64,000 bases of DNA from Pirellulales bacterium (GTDB taxonomy: Bacteria > Planctomycetota > Planctomycetia > Pirellulales > UBA1268), in assembly GCA_018401745.1 (NCBI GenBank), contig JAGYJY010000005.1:124001-188000 (forward strand), given 5' to 3'. This document shows, in pieces, positions 1 to 8,947 of this stretch. Numbering within the stretch: the stretch's first letter is position 1; every line of letters starts with the position of its first letter. A model generated the notes under the pieces. The model saw only the letters and a list, made by a program, of their open reading frames with translations, made no database searches and was not told where the DNA came from. The translations under genes and the position numbers were made by a program.

Positions 1-93
1 GCCCTTCTGCGGCAGCACAACAAGAACCTTCGCCCTCGTGCCCCGTGCATTTCCGGAACAGACTTCCACCATGTCGCCAGATCGGATCAGCAT
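1..93 (-). CDS. rplX: 50S ribosomal protein L24, N-terminal fragment
   Basis: Only the first 31 residues are in the window; the gene continues past base 1. The visible protein begins [18 protein letters not shown], the KOW-type opening of L24, an early assembly protein of the large subunit. The ATG at 93 shares bases with the rplN stop (TGATG), so the two genes are probably translationally coupled. Position after rplN matches the usual spc operon order. Confidence 0.9.
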   Translation of the reverse strand, partial: MLIRSGDMVEVCSGNARGTRAKVLVVLPQKG

Positions 94-461
94 CAGATCA
101 CCTCGCTCGCCAGACTGACGATCTTCATAAAGTTCTGTTCGCGGAGCTCGCGTGCGACGGCACCAAAGATACGGGTGCCCTTCGGGTTCTTGTCGTTATC
201 GACAATCACGCACGCGTTGCTGTCAAACCGGACGTAACTACCATCGCCGCGACGCGTCGGCTTCTTGCACCGCACGATCACGGCCTTCACAACCGCCTTT
301 TTCTTCACGTCACTCCCGGGAATGACGCTTTTGACGCTGCAAATAATGACATCACCCAGCCCGGCGGTTCGCTTCCGACTCCCGCCAAGCACCTTGAAGC
401 ACATGACCTCTTTGGCGCCGGTGTTGTCCGCGACGCTGAGTCGCGACTGCATCTGAATCAT
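93..461 (-). CDS. rplN: 50S ribosomal protein L14
   Basis: Full-length (122 aa) L14, a large-subunit protein at the intersubunit face that contacts 16S rRNA. It opens [17 protein letters not shown] and carries the conserved GGSRKR and basic C-terminal regions, collinear with the family over its whole length. It lies 56 bp downstream of rpsQ and overlaps the rplX start, so it belongs to the same polycistronic transcript as the genes upstream. Confidence 0.97.
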   Translation of the reverse strand: MIQMQSRLSVADNTGAKEVMCFKVLGGSRKRTAGLGDVIICSVKSVIPGSDVKKKAVVKAVIVRCKKPTRRGDGSYVRFDSNACVIVDNDKNPKGTRIFGAVARELREQNFMKIVSLASEVI

Positions 462-517
462 TGCCTGTACCTGCCTTCAATCACGGTATCGCTGGAGATC
501 GCCGTCACGACAAACCC

Positions 518-947
518 TCACTCGCCCGTCTGTTCTGAACCTGTCTCTTCGTTTCCGCCAGCAGCTTCCACAGCTGGCGTCGACGGCTCGGCTGCCGGCG
601 GCTGATCAGATCGTGCCGACAGCTCAGCCTCTTCTGCCTTTGCAGCACCCTCGCGAAGCCGCGTGGCACGCGCTCCACTGCGGAGCGAGGCGACATCCAC
701 AGCCGTGCTCTTGGCGACCACTCGGACGAGCTCCCAACGCTTTAAACGACTCCGTGGCCGGCTTTCGATAATTTCAACCGTATCGCCAGCCGCAGACTCT
801 TCGTTCTCGTCGTGCACGTGGCACACCGTGCGGCGGTGCAAAATCTTTCCGTACTTCGTATGCCGAACGATACGCGGCACTTCGACCCGACGGGTTTTTG
901 CCGCCGAAGTCACTCGTCACCGTTCCTGTCACCACCCGCTTGGGCAT
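518..947 (-). CDS. rpsQ: 30S ribosomal protein S17 (reading frame broken near 897)
   Basis: S17 binds 16S rRNA early in small-subunit assembly. The natural start is ATG at 947 (MPKRVVTGTVTSD) with GGAGAG five bases upstream. The frame then breaks at a run of five A on the coding strand (895-899). One A fewer would join it exactly to KTRRVEVPRIVRHTKYGK, the conserved S17 core. Without correction only an internal ATG at 913 opens the remaining frame, and the first beta strand would be lost. S17 is essential, so a sequence error is the likely cause. The C-terminus carries an Ala/Glu-rich extension of about 45 residues beyond the usual 85-residue protein. Confidence 0.9.
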
Positions 948-1044
948 CGACTCTCTCCTGCTTGTGTCCGATACGCGTTAGCCGCCGCGGACCCGATCCC
1001 GTATGGCACTGCCGAGCGATGTCCGCTCGCGCCATGCTGCCTGG

Positions 1045-1281
1045 TCACACCGCCTCCGAACCGCCCGCGGCCGCTTCGCTCGAAGCAGCAACCTTTCCAC
1101 GCTCAGCCAAAATCGTCTGGCACCGAGCGATCGTCCTCCGACTCCTCCGCACCTCTGTAGGCGAGGCGAGCTTCTCAGTCTGGGCCTGCAGTCGGAGCTT
1201 GAACAACGACTCTGCCGCATCTTTCCACACGGCCTGAATCTGCTCGTTGCTCATTTCGCGAAGCTCATTCGCCTTTGTCAT
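1045..1281 (-). CDS. rpmC: 50S ribosomal protein L29
   Basis: This 78-aa protein matches L29, which sits near the peptide exit tunnel. It contains the family pattern NELREMSNEQI, then LFKLRLQAQTEKL and RRSRRTIARCQTIL. The C-terminal Ala/Gly/Ser tail is slightly longer than usual. It is 163 bp downstream of rplP and 97 bp upstream of rpsQ; both gaps are wider than typical for this operon and hold nothing I recognise. Confidence 0.95.
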   Translation of the reverse strand: MTKANELREMSNEQIQAVWKDAAESLFKLRLQAQTEKLASPTEVRRSRRTIARCQTILAERGKVAASSEAAAGGSEAV

Positions 1282-1444
1282 CGCTTCGACCTCTACCCGT
1301 GAACAGTCTTTGCTTTGTCCTACTTTTTTTTGCTTCTTGCCTGACTACTGCCCAGCTTCTTCGAACCGCCTACCGCTGTCGCAGCGACCGTCTGCCGGGT
1401 CGGCACGCTTGCTCACCAGCCCATGAGCCGCTCAGCAATGGCGG

Positions 1445-1861
1445 CTACATGCCTCGCCGCTTTACCATCCGCACCCGAACCGGCATCTTGTGCGCCAGTC
1501 GCCGCAGACAGATCCGCGCCGCATCCTCACTCACACCACCGATTTCATAAAGAATGGTGCCCGGCTTCACGACGGCCGCCCAATACTCCGGCTCACCCTT
1601 ACCCTTGCCCATTCGAGTTTCGAGCGGGATCGAGGTTACCGAGCGATGCGGGAAAATCCTGATATACAAACGTCCTTCGTTCCGAATGTACTGCTGGGCA
1701 GCAATACGACCAGCTTCGATCGTCTGCGCCGAGATCCACCCGGGTTGTTCTGCTTGCAAGCCGAAATCACCAAAGACGACAGTGTTGCCACGAGTGGCCT
1801 CACCTTTTATACGCCCTCTTTGGCTTTTTCGATGCTTGACCCTCTTGGGCATCAGCGGCAT
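1445..1861 (-). CDS. rplP: 50S ribosomal protein L16
   Basis: L16 (138 aa) helps place A-site tRNA in the large subunit. It contains KRVKHRKSQRGRIKG, the GWISAQTIEAGRIA segment and the C-terminal GTILYEIGGVSEDAAR region. The start was set at 1861 (MPLMPKRVKHRK) because GAGGAG lies seven bases upstream. This start lies inside the 3' end of rpsC, so the two genes share 62 bp in different frames, a larger overlap than usual for this pair. Confidence 0.95.
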   Translation of the reverse strand: MPLMPKRVKHRKSQRGRIKGEATRGNTVVFGDFGLQAEQPGWISAQTIEAGRIAAQQYIRNEGRLYIRIFPHRSVTSIPLETRMGKGKGEPEYWAAVVKPGTILYEIGGVSEDAARICLRRLAHKMPVRVRMVKRRGM

Positions 1862-2495
1862 CGCCTGACTCCTCGTATGTACCCTGGTTGACCCACACCT
1901 GTACGCCAATATTGCCCTGCGGAGTGGGCGCCTCGCAGAACCCGTAATCGATCTTGGCACGCAGCGTCGACAGTGGAACCGACCCTGACATCGCCTTCTC
2001 GCATCGCGACATCTCGGCACCGCCGAGACGGCCAGCGAGTTGTATCTTCACACCCTTCGCACCAGCGTCCATGGTCGTTTCCATCGCACGCTTGATCGTG
2101 CGACGAAAACTCGCCCGCTTCGACAGCTGATCGCAGATATCTTCGGCAACAAGCTGCGCCTGCAGCTCAGGGCGACCGACCTCCTCCACCTTGAGGTTCA
2201 CACGTCGACCCAAGAGGTCTTGAAGCTCGCCCTGGAGCCTATCAACCTCTTGGCCCTTCCGACCGATGATCACACCGGGTCGCGCCGTGAAAAGGATGAT
2301 CTTCACCTCGTCGCGGGTGCGTTCGATCTCAACCTTCGGAATAGCAGCACTGCGATACTTCGTTTTCACAAACCGCCGAACACGGTGATCTTCGAAGAGG
2401 AGCGCCTTGAACTCTTTCTTCGAGGCATACCAACGGCTCTTCCACGGCTCCATAACGCCGACGCGGAAGCCGACGGGATTAACTTTTTGACCCAT
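1800..2495 (-). CDS. rpsC: 30S ribosomal protein S3
   Basis: S3 (231 aa) lines the mRNA entry channel of the small subunit. It opens MGQKVNPVGFRVG, has the KH domain signature PGVIIGRKGQEV near residues 75-90, and the C-terminal domain RLGGAEMSRCE. The last 20 residues are a Lys/Ala-rich tail, and this tail is the part that overlaps the rplP start. It is 49 bp downstream of rplV. Confidence 0.97.
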   Translation of the reverse strand: MGQKVNPVGFRVGVMEPWKSRWYASKKEFKALLFEDHRVRRFVKTKYRSAAIPKVEIERTRDEVKIILFTARPGVIIGRKGQEVDRLQGELQDLLGRRVNLKVEEVGRPELQAQLVAEDICDQLSKRASFRRTIKRAMETTMDAGAKGVKIQLAGRLGGAEMSRCEKAMSGSVPLSTLRAKIDYGFCEAPTPQGNIGVQVWVNQGTYEESGDAADAQEGQASKKPKRAYKR

Positions 2496-2544
2496 GCTCG
2501 TGCCTTTGCCTTGTTCTCAGACGTCCGTGTGTTTCTGCGGAGCC

Positions 2545-2880
2545 CTATTCCACCGAATCGAGAGAAACCTTGATGTGCGACATCCGCCGTTTGATCGAGA
2601 ACGCCATGCCGCGTGCCCGGGGACGAATCCGCTTAAACATGGGCCCCTCATCGACCCGTGCATCAACCACAATCAGGTCGTCGACGCCGACTGTCTGCTG
2701 ATGCTCCGCGTTTCCGAGCGCACTCCGAATCACCTTCTCAAGCATCCGAGCCCCGCGCTGGGACTGAAACTTCAGGATGTCAAGGGCCTCGTCGGCATAC
2801 TTCCCGCGAACCAGGTCAGCCAGCGGCCGAACCTTCTGCGGTGAGATCCGAGCGAACTTGTGTATTGCAGTGAAAGCCAT
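2545..2880 (-). CDS. rplV: 50S ribosomal protein L22
   Basis: L22 (111 aa) has an extended loop that lines the exit tunnel. The start at 2880 gives MAFTAIHKFARISPQKVR, the family's usual N-terminus; an in-frame ATG seven codons upstream is less likely. Conserved regions include ALGNAEHQQT and RIRPRARGMAFSIKRRMSHI. It lies between rpsS and rpsC as in other bacteria. Confidence 0.96.
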   Translation of the reverse strand: MAFTAIHKFARISPQKVRPLADLVRGKYADEALDILKFQSQRGARMLEKVIRSALGNAEHQQTVGVDDLIVVDARVDEGPMFKRIRPRARGMAFSIKRRMSHIKVSLDSVE

Positions 2881-2955
2881 GTTTCCCGTTCCGGATTGCA
2901 TCGCCGTTGCCGAGTCACTCAGCGACAGCTGAACTCCCGTGTGCCGTGCAGGCGG

Positions 2956-3225
2956 CTACTTGCCACCCTTGCCACCGTGACCTCGGAACTGCCGCGTCGG
3001 CGAAAACTCGCCGAGCTTGTGTCCCACCATGTCCTCGGTGACATAAACCTTGATGTGCTGTTTTCCGTTGTGAACCATGAAGGTCAGCCCAACAAACTCT
3101 GGCACGATCGTGCACGACCGCGACCAGGTCTTAATCGGGTCGCGAGCACCGCTTGAGAGCTGGGCCTCAGCCTTCTCATACACCCGTGGATCTACGTAGG
3201 GGCCTTTTTTTGAACTGCGTCCCAT
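2956..3225 (-). CDS. rpsS: 30S ribosomal protein S19
   Basis: S19 (89 aa) forms a complex with S13 in the small-subunit head. The start at 3225 gives [12 protein letters not shown], the conserved N-terminus; an upstream in-frame ATG at 3282 would add 19 unrelated residues. The motifs [19 protein letters not shown] and [17 protein letters not shown] identify the family. It is 56 bp downstream of rplB. Confidence 0.96.
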   Translation of the reverse strand: MGRSSKKGPYVDPRVYEKAEAQLSSGARDPIKTWSRSCTIVPEFVGLTFMVHNGKQHIKVYVTEDMVGHKLGEFSPTRQFRGHGGKGGK

Positions 3226-3281
3226 CGCGAACTCGTTCCTGTCTCTCGTTTCGGCTGCAGACCGAGGCCTGCGTTGCTCCA

Positions 3282-4139
3282 CTAACGCAGCTTAAGCTGC
3301 CCATACCGCTTGCTCTTGCGACGCCGCACGATCGCGGCACCGGATGGCTTCCGGGGCTTCCGAGTGCTGCCACCCTTCGCACTTATTCCGGTGGGGCTCA
3401 CCGGGTGGCGACCACCCTTGTTGCGGCCCTCACCACCACCATGCGGATGATCAATCGGATTCATCGCCGTGCCGCGAACGTGAGGCCTGATGCCCATCCA
3501 ACGCTTGCGTCCAGCCTTGCCCAGCACAACATTCATATGCTCGCTGTTGCCGAGTTGCCCCATCGTGGCCCGACAGGCAGCCGGCACTCGCCGGATTTCG
3601 CCGGAGGGCAATGTCAGCTGCGCCCATCCCGCCTCGCGGGCGAGCAAGACCGCACTGGAGCCGGCTGACCGACACATCCGCCCGCCACGACCAGGCTGCA
3701 ACTCGACGTTGTGGATCGAGGAACTGAGAGGAATCGCAGACAGCGGCAGACAGTTGCCAACTTCCGGCGGTGCCGTTGGGCCACTCAGCACCGTCGCACC
3801 AACCTCCAAGCCATCCGCAGCAAGGATGTACCGTTTCTCGCCGTCGGCATAGAAGATCAAAGCGACCCGACAGGTGCGATTCGGATCGTACTGAATCGAG
3901 TTGACCTTGCCAGGGATACCGTCCTTGTTCCGACGAAAGTCGATCAGGCGATAATGCTGCTTGTGCCCACCACCCCGGTGTCGCACAGTAATCTTGCCCT
4001 GATTATTCCGCCCACCGGTCTTCTTCTTACGAAGACGCAGATTCTTCGGAACCTCGCTGCCTGGCGTCAGTTCGGCAAAGTCGGAAACGCTGGCGTTGCG
4101 ACGGCCTGCACTGGTCGGCTTGTAGGTGCGTATACCCAT
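3282..4139 (-). CDS. rplB: 50S ribosomal protein L2
   Basis: L2 (285 aa) is a core large-subunit protein near the peptidyl transferase centre. The opening [18 protein letters not shown], the [12 protein letters not shown] segment and the C-terminal [14 protein letters not shown] signature, containing the conserved functional His, are all intact. It is immediately downstream of rplW (15 bp gap). Confidence 0.98.
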   Translation of the reverse strand: MGIRTYKPTSAGRRNASVSDFAELTPGSEVPKNLRLRKKKTGGRNNQGKITVRHRGGGHKQHYRLIDFRRNKDGIPGKVNSIQYDPNRTCRVALIFYADGEKRYILAADGLEVGATVLSGPTAPPEVGNCLPLSAIPLSSSIHNVELQPGRGGRMCRSAGSSAVLLAREAGWAQLTLPSGEIRRVPAACRATMGQLGNSEHMNVVLGKAGRKRWMGIRPHVRGTAMNPIDHPHGGGEGRNKGGRHPVSPTGISAKGGSTRKPRKPSGAAIVRRRKSKRYGQLKLR

Positions 4140-4154
4140 CTGTTTCGTCCGAAC

Positions 4155-4475
4155 CTAAAAGAGATCGATCTTGAAGTCGGGCTTCAGCGTCACAACCGCT
4201 TTCTTCCACGACTTGCCCTGGACGTAGCCATGCCGCGTGCGACGGACTTTGCCCACCCTGTTTTGAACGGCGACCTTCTCAACCTGAACGCTGAAAAGTT
4301 CTTCGACTGCGCGACGGACGTCAGCCTTGCCGGCCTCCGCTGCGATCTGAAAGGAATACGCGTTGTGCCGCGTAGCCTTGTGTATGCCCTTTTCCGTCAC
4401 CAACGGCCTCAGGATTACCTGATGCGGCGCGAGACGGGGATTGACTGCCGGCGGCGGCGGAACTGGTTTACCCAT
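4155..4475 (-). CDS. rplW: 50S ribosomal protein L23
   Basis: L23 (106 aa) sits at the tunnel exit and docks trigger factor and SRP. The start at 4475 (MGKPVPPPPAVNPRL) follows GGAG by seven bases; the in-frame ATG at 4514 lies within rplD. The family core is ILRPLVTEKGI, AYSFQIAAEAGKADVRRAVE and the basic VRRTRHGYVQGKSWKKAVV. It begins four bases after the rplD stop, so coupling is likely. Confidence 0.96.
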   Translation of the reverse strand: MGKPVPPPPAVNPRLAPHQVILRPLVTEKGIHKATRHNAYSFQIAAEAGKADVRRAVEELFSVQVEKVAVQNRVGKVRRTRHGYVQGKSWKKAVVTLKPDFKIDLF

Positions 4476-4479
4476 CACT

Positions 4480-5178
4480 TCACTCCTGCGACTCACCGGC
4501 TTGATCAACAGCACCAGCGTCAGACGCTGCAGCCCCAGACGCCCCCGTGGCCCGTGCCGCTACCGTCTTTCGAAAGGCGTCAATCGCAGCCGTCGTCATC
4601 ACGATCTTCCGTGGAGAAAGAATCGCGTGCGCGTTCAGGTCGGCAACAGGCCGAACAGAAACACCTTCGATATTCCGCGCACTCTTCCAAAGGTTCTCGC
4701 AGTGGCTCTCCGCCGACACGAGAACGGTATTTTGGCCAAGACCGAGTGCCGTGAGCACGCCGGCCATCTGCGAGGTCTTTGGGGCCTCAAATGAAAGTCC
4801 TTCGACCAGGCAGACCTCACCATCAACGAGCCGCGCGGCCAATGCCATCCGCGTGGCGGCCTGCAAGGCCTTGCGAGGCATTCGCCAGCCAAAGTCGCGT
4901 GGACGCTTCGCAAAGATGTGGCCACCACCACGTCGCGTACCGCTGCGACGAGCACCCGCACGGGCGTTGCCGGTGCCCTTCTGCCGGTACAGCTTCCTGG
5001 TCGAACCAGCGACTTCGCCACGGGTCTTCGTACGGAACGTTCCCTGCCGCAGATTGGCCTGATACATCACCACTGCATCGTGCAGCAGTTGCCGGTTGAT
5101 CGTGGGGGCCAGCTCAGCGGGGTCGATCTCGTAACTGCCGACCTCTTTACCAGCCATGTCATAAACGGCGAGTTTCAC
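4480..5178 (-). CDS. rplD: 50S ribosomal protein L4
   Basis: L4 (232 aa) has a tunnel-lining loop and in proteobacteria represses its own S10 operon. The loop region KLYRQKGTGNARAGARRSG and RRGGGHIFAKRPRDF is clear, followed by the globular domain. The C-terminal 20 residues are an Ala/Gly/Ser-rich tail. Its ATG overlaps the rplC stop (ATGA). Whether it autoregulates here is not shown by the sequence. Confidence 0.97.
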   Translation of the reverse strand: MKLAVYDMAGKEVGSYEIDPAELAPTINRQLLHDAVVMYQANLRQGTFRTKTRGEVAGSTRKLYRQKGTGNARAGARRSGTRRGGGHIFAKRPRDFGWRMPRKALQAATRMALAARLVDGEVCLVEGLSFEAPKTSQMAGVLTALGLGQNTVLVSAESHCENLWKSARNIEGVSVRPVADLNAHAILSPRKIVMTTAAIDAFRKTVAARATGASGAAASDAGAVDQAGESQE

Positions 5179-5933
5179 TTCTTACCACCACCCTTCTTTG
5201 CGACGGGAGCAGCCGCAGCAGGGCGTCCCAGCATGTTGGTCTGCCGCACGACGACGTAGGAGCCATTCGGCCCCGGGACGGCTCCGCGAACGATGAGCAG
5301 ATTTCGCTCCGGATCGACACGCACCAACTTCAGATTCCGCATTGTGGATCGCTCAGCACCGAAGCGACCGGCCATCCGCTTGCCACGAAACGTGCGAGCT
5401 GGAGAGGTGTTTTGACCAGTGCCACCCTGATGGCGGTGAACCTTCTTCACGCCGTGAGTGGCACGCTGACCCTTGAAGCCGTGCCGCTTCATCACACCTG
5501 CGGTGCCGCGACCCTTACTGGTGCCAGTCACATCGACCCAATCAACGCCATCAAAGAGACCGACGGTCAGCACCTGGCCCACCTCAAGCCCCTCGGACGA
5601 ACCGCGGAACTCCCGCACAAACCGCTTCGGCTCGCAGTCGGCCTTGGGGAGCAGGTCGACGCCGGCATCACGCCGCCGCTTCGAACGCTTACTATCGAGG
5701 ACAGCCACTTGCCCACGGCCAGAACGGCTCACAAGCCGCCGCGGACGGTCGCGGAAACCAACCTGGACAGCCTCATAGCCATCCCGCTCCAGCGACCTCA
5801 GAAGAAGCACCGAACAAGGCCCAGCTTCGATTACCGTGACAGGAATCACCGTTCCGTCCGCATCGAAGACCTGCGTCATCCCGACCTTGCGGCCTAGCAA
5901 GCCCTTCCAACCTGTCGACTGCGGAACTGTCAT
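5175..5933 (-). CDS. rplC: 50S ribosomal protein L3
   Basis: L3 (252 aa) is an early assembly protein near the peptidyl transferase centre. The start at 5933 gives MTVPQSTGWKGLLGRKVGMT with GGAG eleven bases upstream. The central loop contains GTSKGRGTAGVMKRHGF and RATHGVKKVHRHQGG. The C-terminus is extended with Ala, Lys and Gly. A 254-bp gap separates it from rpsJ, in which I see no gene. Confidence 0.96.
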   Translation of the reverse strand: MTVPQSTGWKGLLGRKVGMTQVFDADGTVIPVTVIEAGPCSVLLLRSLERDGYEAVQVGFRDRPRRLVSRSGRGQVAVLDSKRSKRRRDAGVDLLPKADCEPKRFVREFRGSSEGLEVGQVLTVGLFDGVDWVDVTGTSKGRGTAGVMKRHGFKGQRATHGVKKVHRHQGGTGQNTSPARTFRGKRMAGRFGAERSTMRNLKLVRVDPERNLLIVRGAVPGPNGSYVVVRQTNMLGRPAAAAPVAKKGGGKK

Positions 5934-6187
5934 CGTCTTTGTGTCTCCTGAGCAACAACACTGCCACCAGCACCCTGAAGGACGCCAGCGGCACCGCCAC
6001 TGCAATCACGCTCGAAGCCGTCGGCTTGGGGAGCACCCTGCGATCCGCAGGGCCTTACCTCAACGCCTTCCAAGCATGCCTTTCGGACTCCTGAGAAGCT
6101 TCGTTTTGCTTGAATTCTTGAACCAACACCAGCGGCACGACCGGCAGCATCCGCCGCCCGGCCGAAGCCCCCGCCCAGCCAGCTGCA

Positions 6188-6520
6188 TCAGCGAGCCGAC
6201 GCCTTAATCTTGATATCAACGCCCGCTGGCAGACTGAGCTTGTTGAGTGCCTCAATCGTTTTCGCGGTCGCCTGAATAATGTCAACCACCCGCTTATGCG
6301 TGCGGATCTCGTACTGCTGCCGAGCTTTCTTATCAACATGGGGGCCCGAAAGCACCGTGTACCGCTCGATCCGCGTCGGAAGCGGAATCGGGCCATGCAC
6401 CTCGGAGTTGGTCCGCTTGGCAGTGTCTACGATCTCAGCAGCACTCTGATCAAGAATACTGTGGTCGTAGGCCTCCATACGGATCCGAATAAGTTCCTGC
6501 GTCGAACCTGTAGCTGCCAC
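6188..6520 (-). CDS. rpsJ: 30S ribosomal protein S10
   Basis: S10 (110 aa) is a small-subunit head protein and, with NusB, part of antitermination complexes. The conserved core is [32 protein letters not shown] and [12 protein letters not shown] place the start at GTG 6520, which follows GGAG by seven bases and gives a short [10 protein letters not shown] leader; the family's usual length does not support the ATG at 6589. It heads the ribosomal protein run, 295 bp downstream of the EF-G gene. Confidence 0.93.
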   Translation of the reverse strand: MAATGSTQELIRIRMEAYDHSILDQSAAEIVDTAKRTNSEVHGPIPLPTRIERYTVLSGPHVDKKARQQYEIRTHKRVVDIIQATAKTIEALNKLSLPAGVDIKIKASAR

Positions 6521-6611
6521 GACCGCACTCCGAAAACAATTCCAGCTGGCACACGACACCCAACGAGGCCGCGAGGCCCACGCCGCCACACCGAACGGCC
6601 ATCGCTGGCCA

Positions 6612-6676
6612 GAAAGAGGAGTTTTCGCGACTGCGGGACGCCCTAGACGGGCTGTCCATCGCTGAAAACTCTTTCC
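6612..6676 (-). promoter_or_regulatory. Long hairpin between the EF-G gene and rpsJ
   Basis: On the minus strand this segment folds into one long stem. GAAAGAGTTTTC at the 5' side pairs with GAAAACTCcTCTTTC at the 3' side, with a short bulge. Further in, GCGA pairs with TCGC and GGACaGCCC pairs with GGGCGTCC, leaving a GTCTA loop. It lies about 90 bp upstream of the rpsJ start. There is no following T run, so it looks more like a leader or processing structure than a simple terminator. Its role is inferred from position only. Confidence 0.6.
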
Positions 6677-6815
6677 ACACAGGCTGCTGCGGTAAAAAAC
6701 CGTGCTGCCCCGCGTGATTCAGGGTCCCGAAATCTACGACCCGGCGAAACCACTGTCAACAGCCCCCGCTGGAAGTCGCACACAAGGCGGGGTGGACAGC
6801 TGCCGGAGCTGGCAA

Positions 6816-8915
6816 TCAGACATACGCTTCGGCTGTTTCAGCCGGGGCCGGCCCATATTTAAGCGGTGCCATCGTAAAACTCGCGCGGCCTTGACTCACG
6901 CTTCGCACCGCAGCCGAATAGCCAAACATGCTCGCCAGTGGGGCTTCCGCGGTCAGCACATTCACCCCTGCACGGATTTCCGTGTTGGTGATGATCGCCC
7001 GTCGCTGCTGGAGATCGTTGATCACATCGCCCAGGTGCTCCTCCGGCACACTCACCTCAACCTTCATCAAGGGCTCAAGCAGCACACTTCCGGCGGATTC
7101 CAGCATCACATCGACCGCGTCGGCCGCGGCGATCCGGATCGCCACATCCGAGGGCAGCGGGTCGGGCAGGGGGCTTTCTCGCAGGGTGAGCGTCACTCCC
7201 CACAGCGGACAGCCCTTGAGCCCCCCCCGCTCGACGCTCTCCGAGAGTGCCTGCACCATCGTGGCGGCGATCTCAGCTTCGGCTTCAGCCTCAGGAAACC
7301 AGCCCTGCACAACCCGCACCGACGCCTGCTCGTCGGTCGGCTCCGCCTCGACGCAGACGGTGGCCACGAGAGCCTGCCCAGCGACTTGACGATTGGACTC
7401 GCCGGTCGCCCGAACCCGTTTCCCCAGCGTTTCTTTGTAGCTGACGCGAGGCCTGTGCACCCGGCAGTTGAGCTTGAAATCCCGCTGCAACCGGTGCCGG
7501 ATCACTTCCAGATGGAGCTCTCCCATGCCGGAAATCAGGGTTTGGCCGGTGTCTTCACTCTCCAACGCCCGAAACGTCGGATCCTGCCGCTTGAGCATCT
7601 CGAGCACCTCGGAGAGCTTCTTTCGCTCCAGGCTCGTCTCCGGCTCGATGGCCATTGAAATGACCGTTTCAGGAAACTCGATCGTTTCCAGCACGATCGG
7701 GCTCCCGGCGTCGCACAGCGTGTCGCCGGTGACGCTCACCCGCGGGCCGATCACCCCCACGATGTCGCCTGCGGTCGCCTCAGGGATCTGCTCGCGGCGA
7801 TCCGCCTGCACATGCCACAGCTGGGCGATGTTCTCCTTTTTCTGACGCTCCGGATTCCAGGCCCGACTGCCCGCTTTGAGTGTCCCGGAGTAGATCCGCA
7901 CAAAGGCAAGATCCCCGTGTTTGTCGGCAATTATCTTGAAAACGAGGCCGCAGAAAGGCCCTGCAGGATCGGCTGCTCGGCTGATCGTGACGGGCTCTTT
8001 TTCCGACGGATCGAGCCCCTCCACTGGCGGCACGTCGGCAGGGCTCGGCAGATACCAGGCGACCGCATCGAGCACGGGCTGGATGCCGATGCAGTCGAGG
8101 GCTGAGCCGGCGAGCACCGGCACCACCTGCCGAGACAGGGTGCCTTCGCGAATCACCCGGCGGGCAAGTTCCAGGGGAATGGGCTCCTCCGCAAGGGCCA
8201 GCTCTGCCACCTCGTCCGAGAGGTCAAACAGGGCCGTCACCAGCTTTTCTCGCCACTTGTCGGCCTCGCCTCGCATCTCCGGCGGGATGGCCGACCGCAC
8301 CACGTCGGTCAGCGTGGCCTCGCCGGCTCCCACGTCTTCCTTTTTCGGGAACGTCAGCATCTCCATGGCGATCAGGTCGATCAGGCCCCGAAAGGGGTTT
8401 CCCACGTGCGGCGGACCGGATCCGACCGGGATCTGCAGCACCAGGGGCTGGGCCTTGAGCCGCTGCTCAATCTGGCCAACAGTGCCTGCAAAATCCGCAC
8501 CTTCTCGGTCGAGTTTGTTGATCAGGGCAATCCGCGGCACGCCATAGCGATCGGCCTGCCGCCAGACCGTCTCGCTCTGGGCCTCGACTCCCTCTCGGGC
8601 CGAAAACACCACCACCGCCCCATCGAGAACCCGCAGGCTTCGCTCCACTTCCGCGGTGAAATCGACGTGCCCAGGCGTGTCGATCAGGTTGACCGTGACA
8701 TCCTTCCACTGGAAGCTGACCGCGGCGGAGTAGATCGTGATCCCCCGCTGCTGCTCCTCGGGATCGAAGTCAGTGACGGTCGTGCCGCGGTCGACATCGC
8801 CAAGCCGGTGGCTGGTCTTCGTGAAGTAGAGCATCCGCTCGGTGAGCGTCGTCTTGCCGGCGTCGATGTGGGCCACGATGCCGATGTTGCGGATCGATTG
8901 AAGTGTGCGTTTCAT
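6816..8915 (-). CDS. fusA: Elongation factor G-like GTPase with degenerate domain IV tip
   Basis: This 699-aa translational GTPase has the EF-G domain order. The G domain shows AHIDAGKTT (15-23), RGITI (57-61), DTPGHVDF (79-86) and NKLDR (133-137). Domain III has the GMGELHLEV motif and domain V ends FGYSAAVRSVSQGRASF. The start at 8915 (MKRTLQSIRN) was chosen over an upstream ATG that would add unrelated residues. Both tip loops of domain IV differ from standard EF-G: the GGxGQYGHV loop is replaced by VAGQALVATV (511-520), and the HDVDSS loop by LPDPLPSD (583-590). It may be one of the divergent EF-G paralogues of planctomycetes rather than the main translocase. No tuf gene follows it. Confidence 0.85.
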   Translation of the reverse strand: MKRTLQSIRNIGIVAHIDAGKTTLTERMLYFTKTSHRLGDVDRGTTVTDFDPEEQQRGITIYSAAVSFQWKDVTVNLIDTPGHVDFTAEVERSLRVLDGAVVVFSAREGVEAQSETVWRQADRYGVPRIALINKLDREGADFAGTVGQIEQRLKAQPLVLQIPVGSGPPHVGNPFRGLIDLIAMEMLTFPKKEDVGAGEATLTDVVRSAIPPEMRGEADKWREKLVTALFDLSDEVAELALAEEPIPLELARRVIREGTLSRQVVPVLAGSALDCIGIQPVLDAVAWYLPSPADVPPVEGLDPSEKEPVTISRAADPAGPFCGLVFKIIADKHGDLAFVRIYSGTLKAGSRAWNPERQKKENIAQLWHVQADRREQIPEATAGDIVGVIGPRVSVTGDTLCDAGSPIVLETIEFPETVISMAIEPETSLERKKLSEVLEMLKRQDPTFRALESEDTGQTLISGMGELHLEVIRHRLQRDFKLNCRVHRPRVSYKETLGKRVRATGESNRQVAGQALVATVCVEAEPTDEQASVRVVQGWFPEAEAEAEIAATMVQALSESVERGGLKGCPLWGVTLTLRESPLPDPLPSDVAIRIAAADAVDVMLESAGSVLLEPLMKVEVSVPEEHLGDVINDLQQRRAIITNTEIRAGVNVLTAEAPLASMFGYSAAVRSVSQGRASFTMAPLKYGPAPAETAEAYV

Positions 8916-8947
8916 GGCGGGCATTCTAGCGAGTTGTTCTCGCTCGC

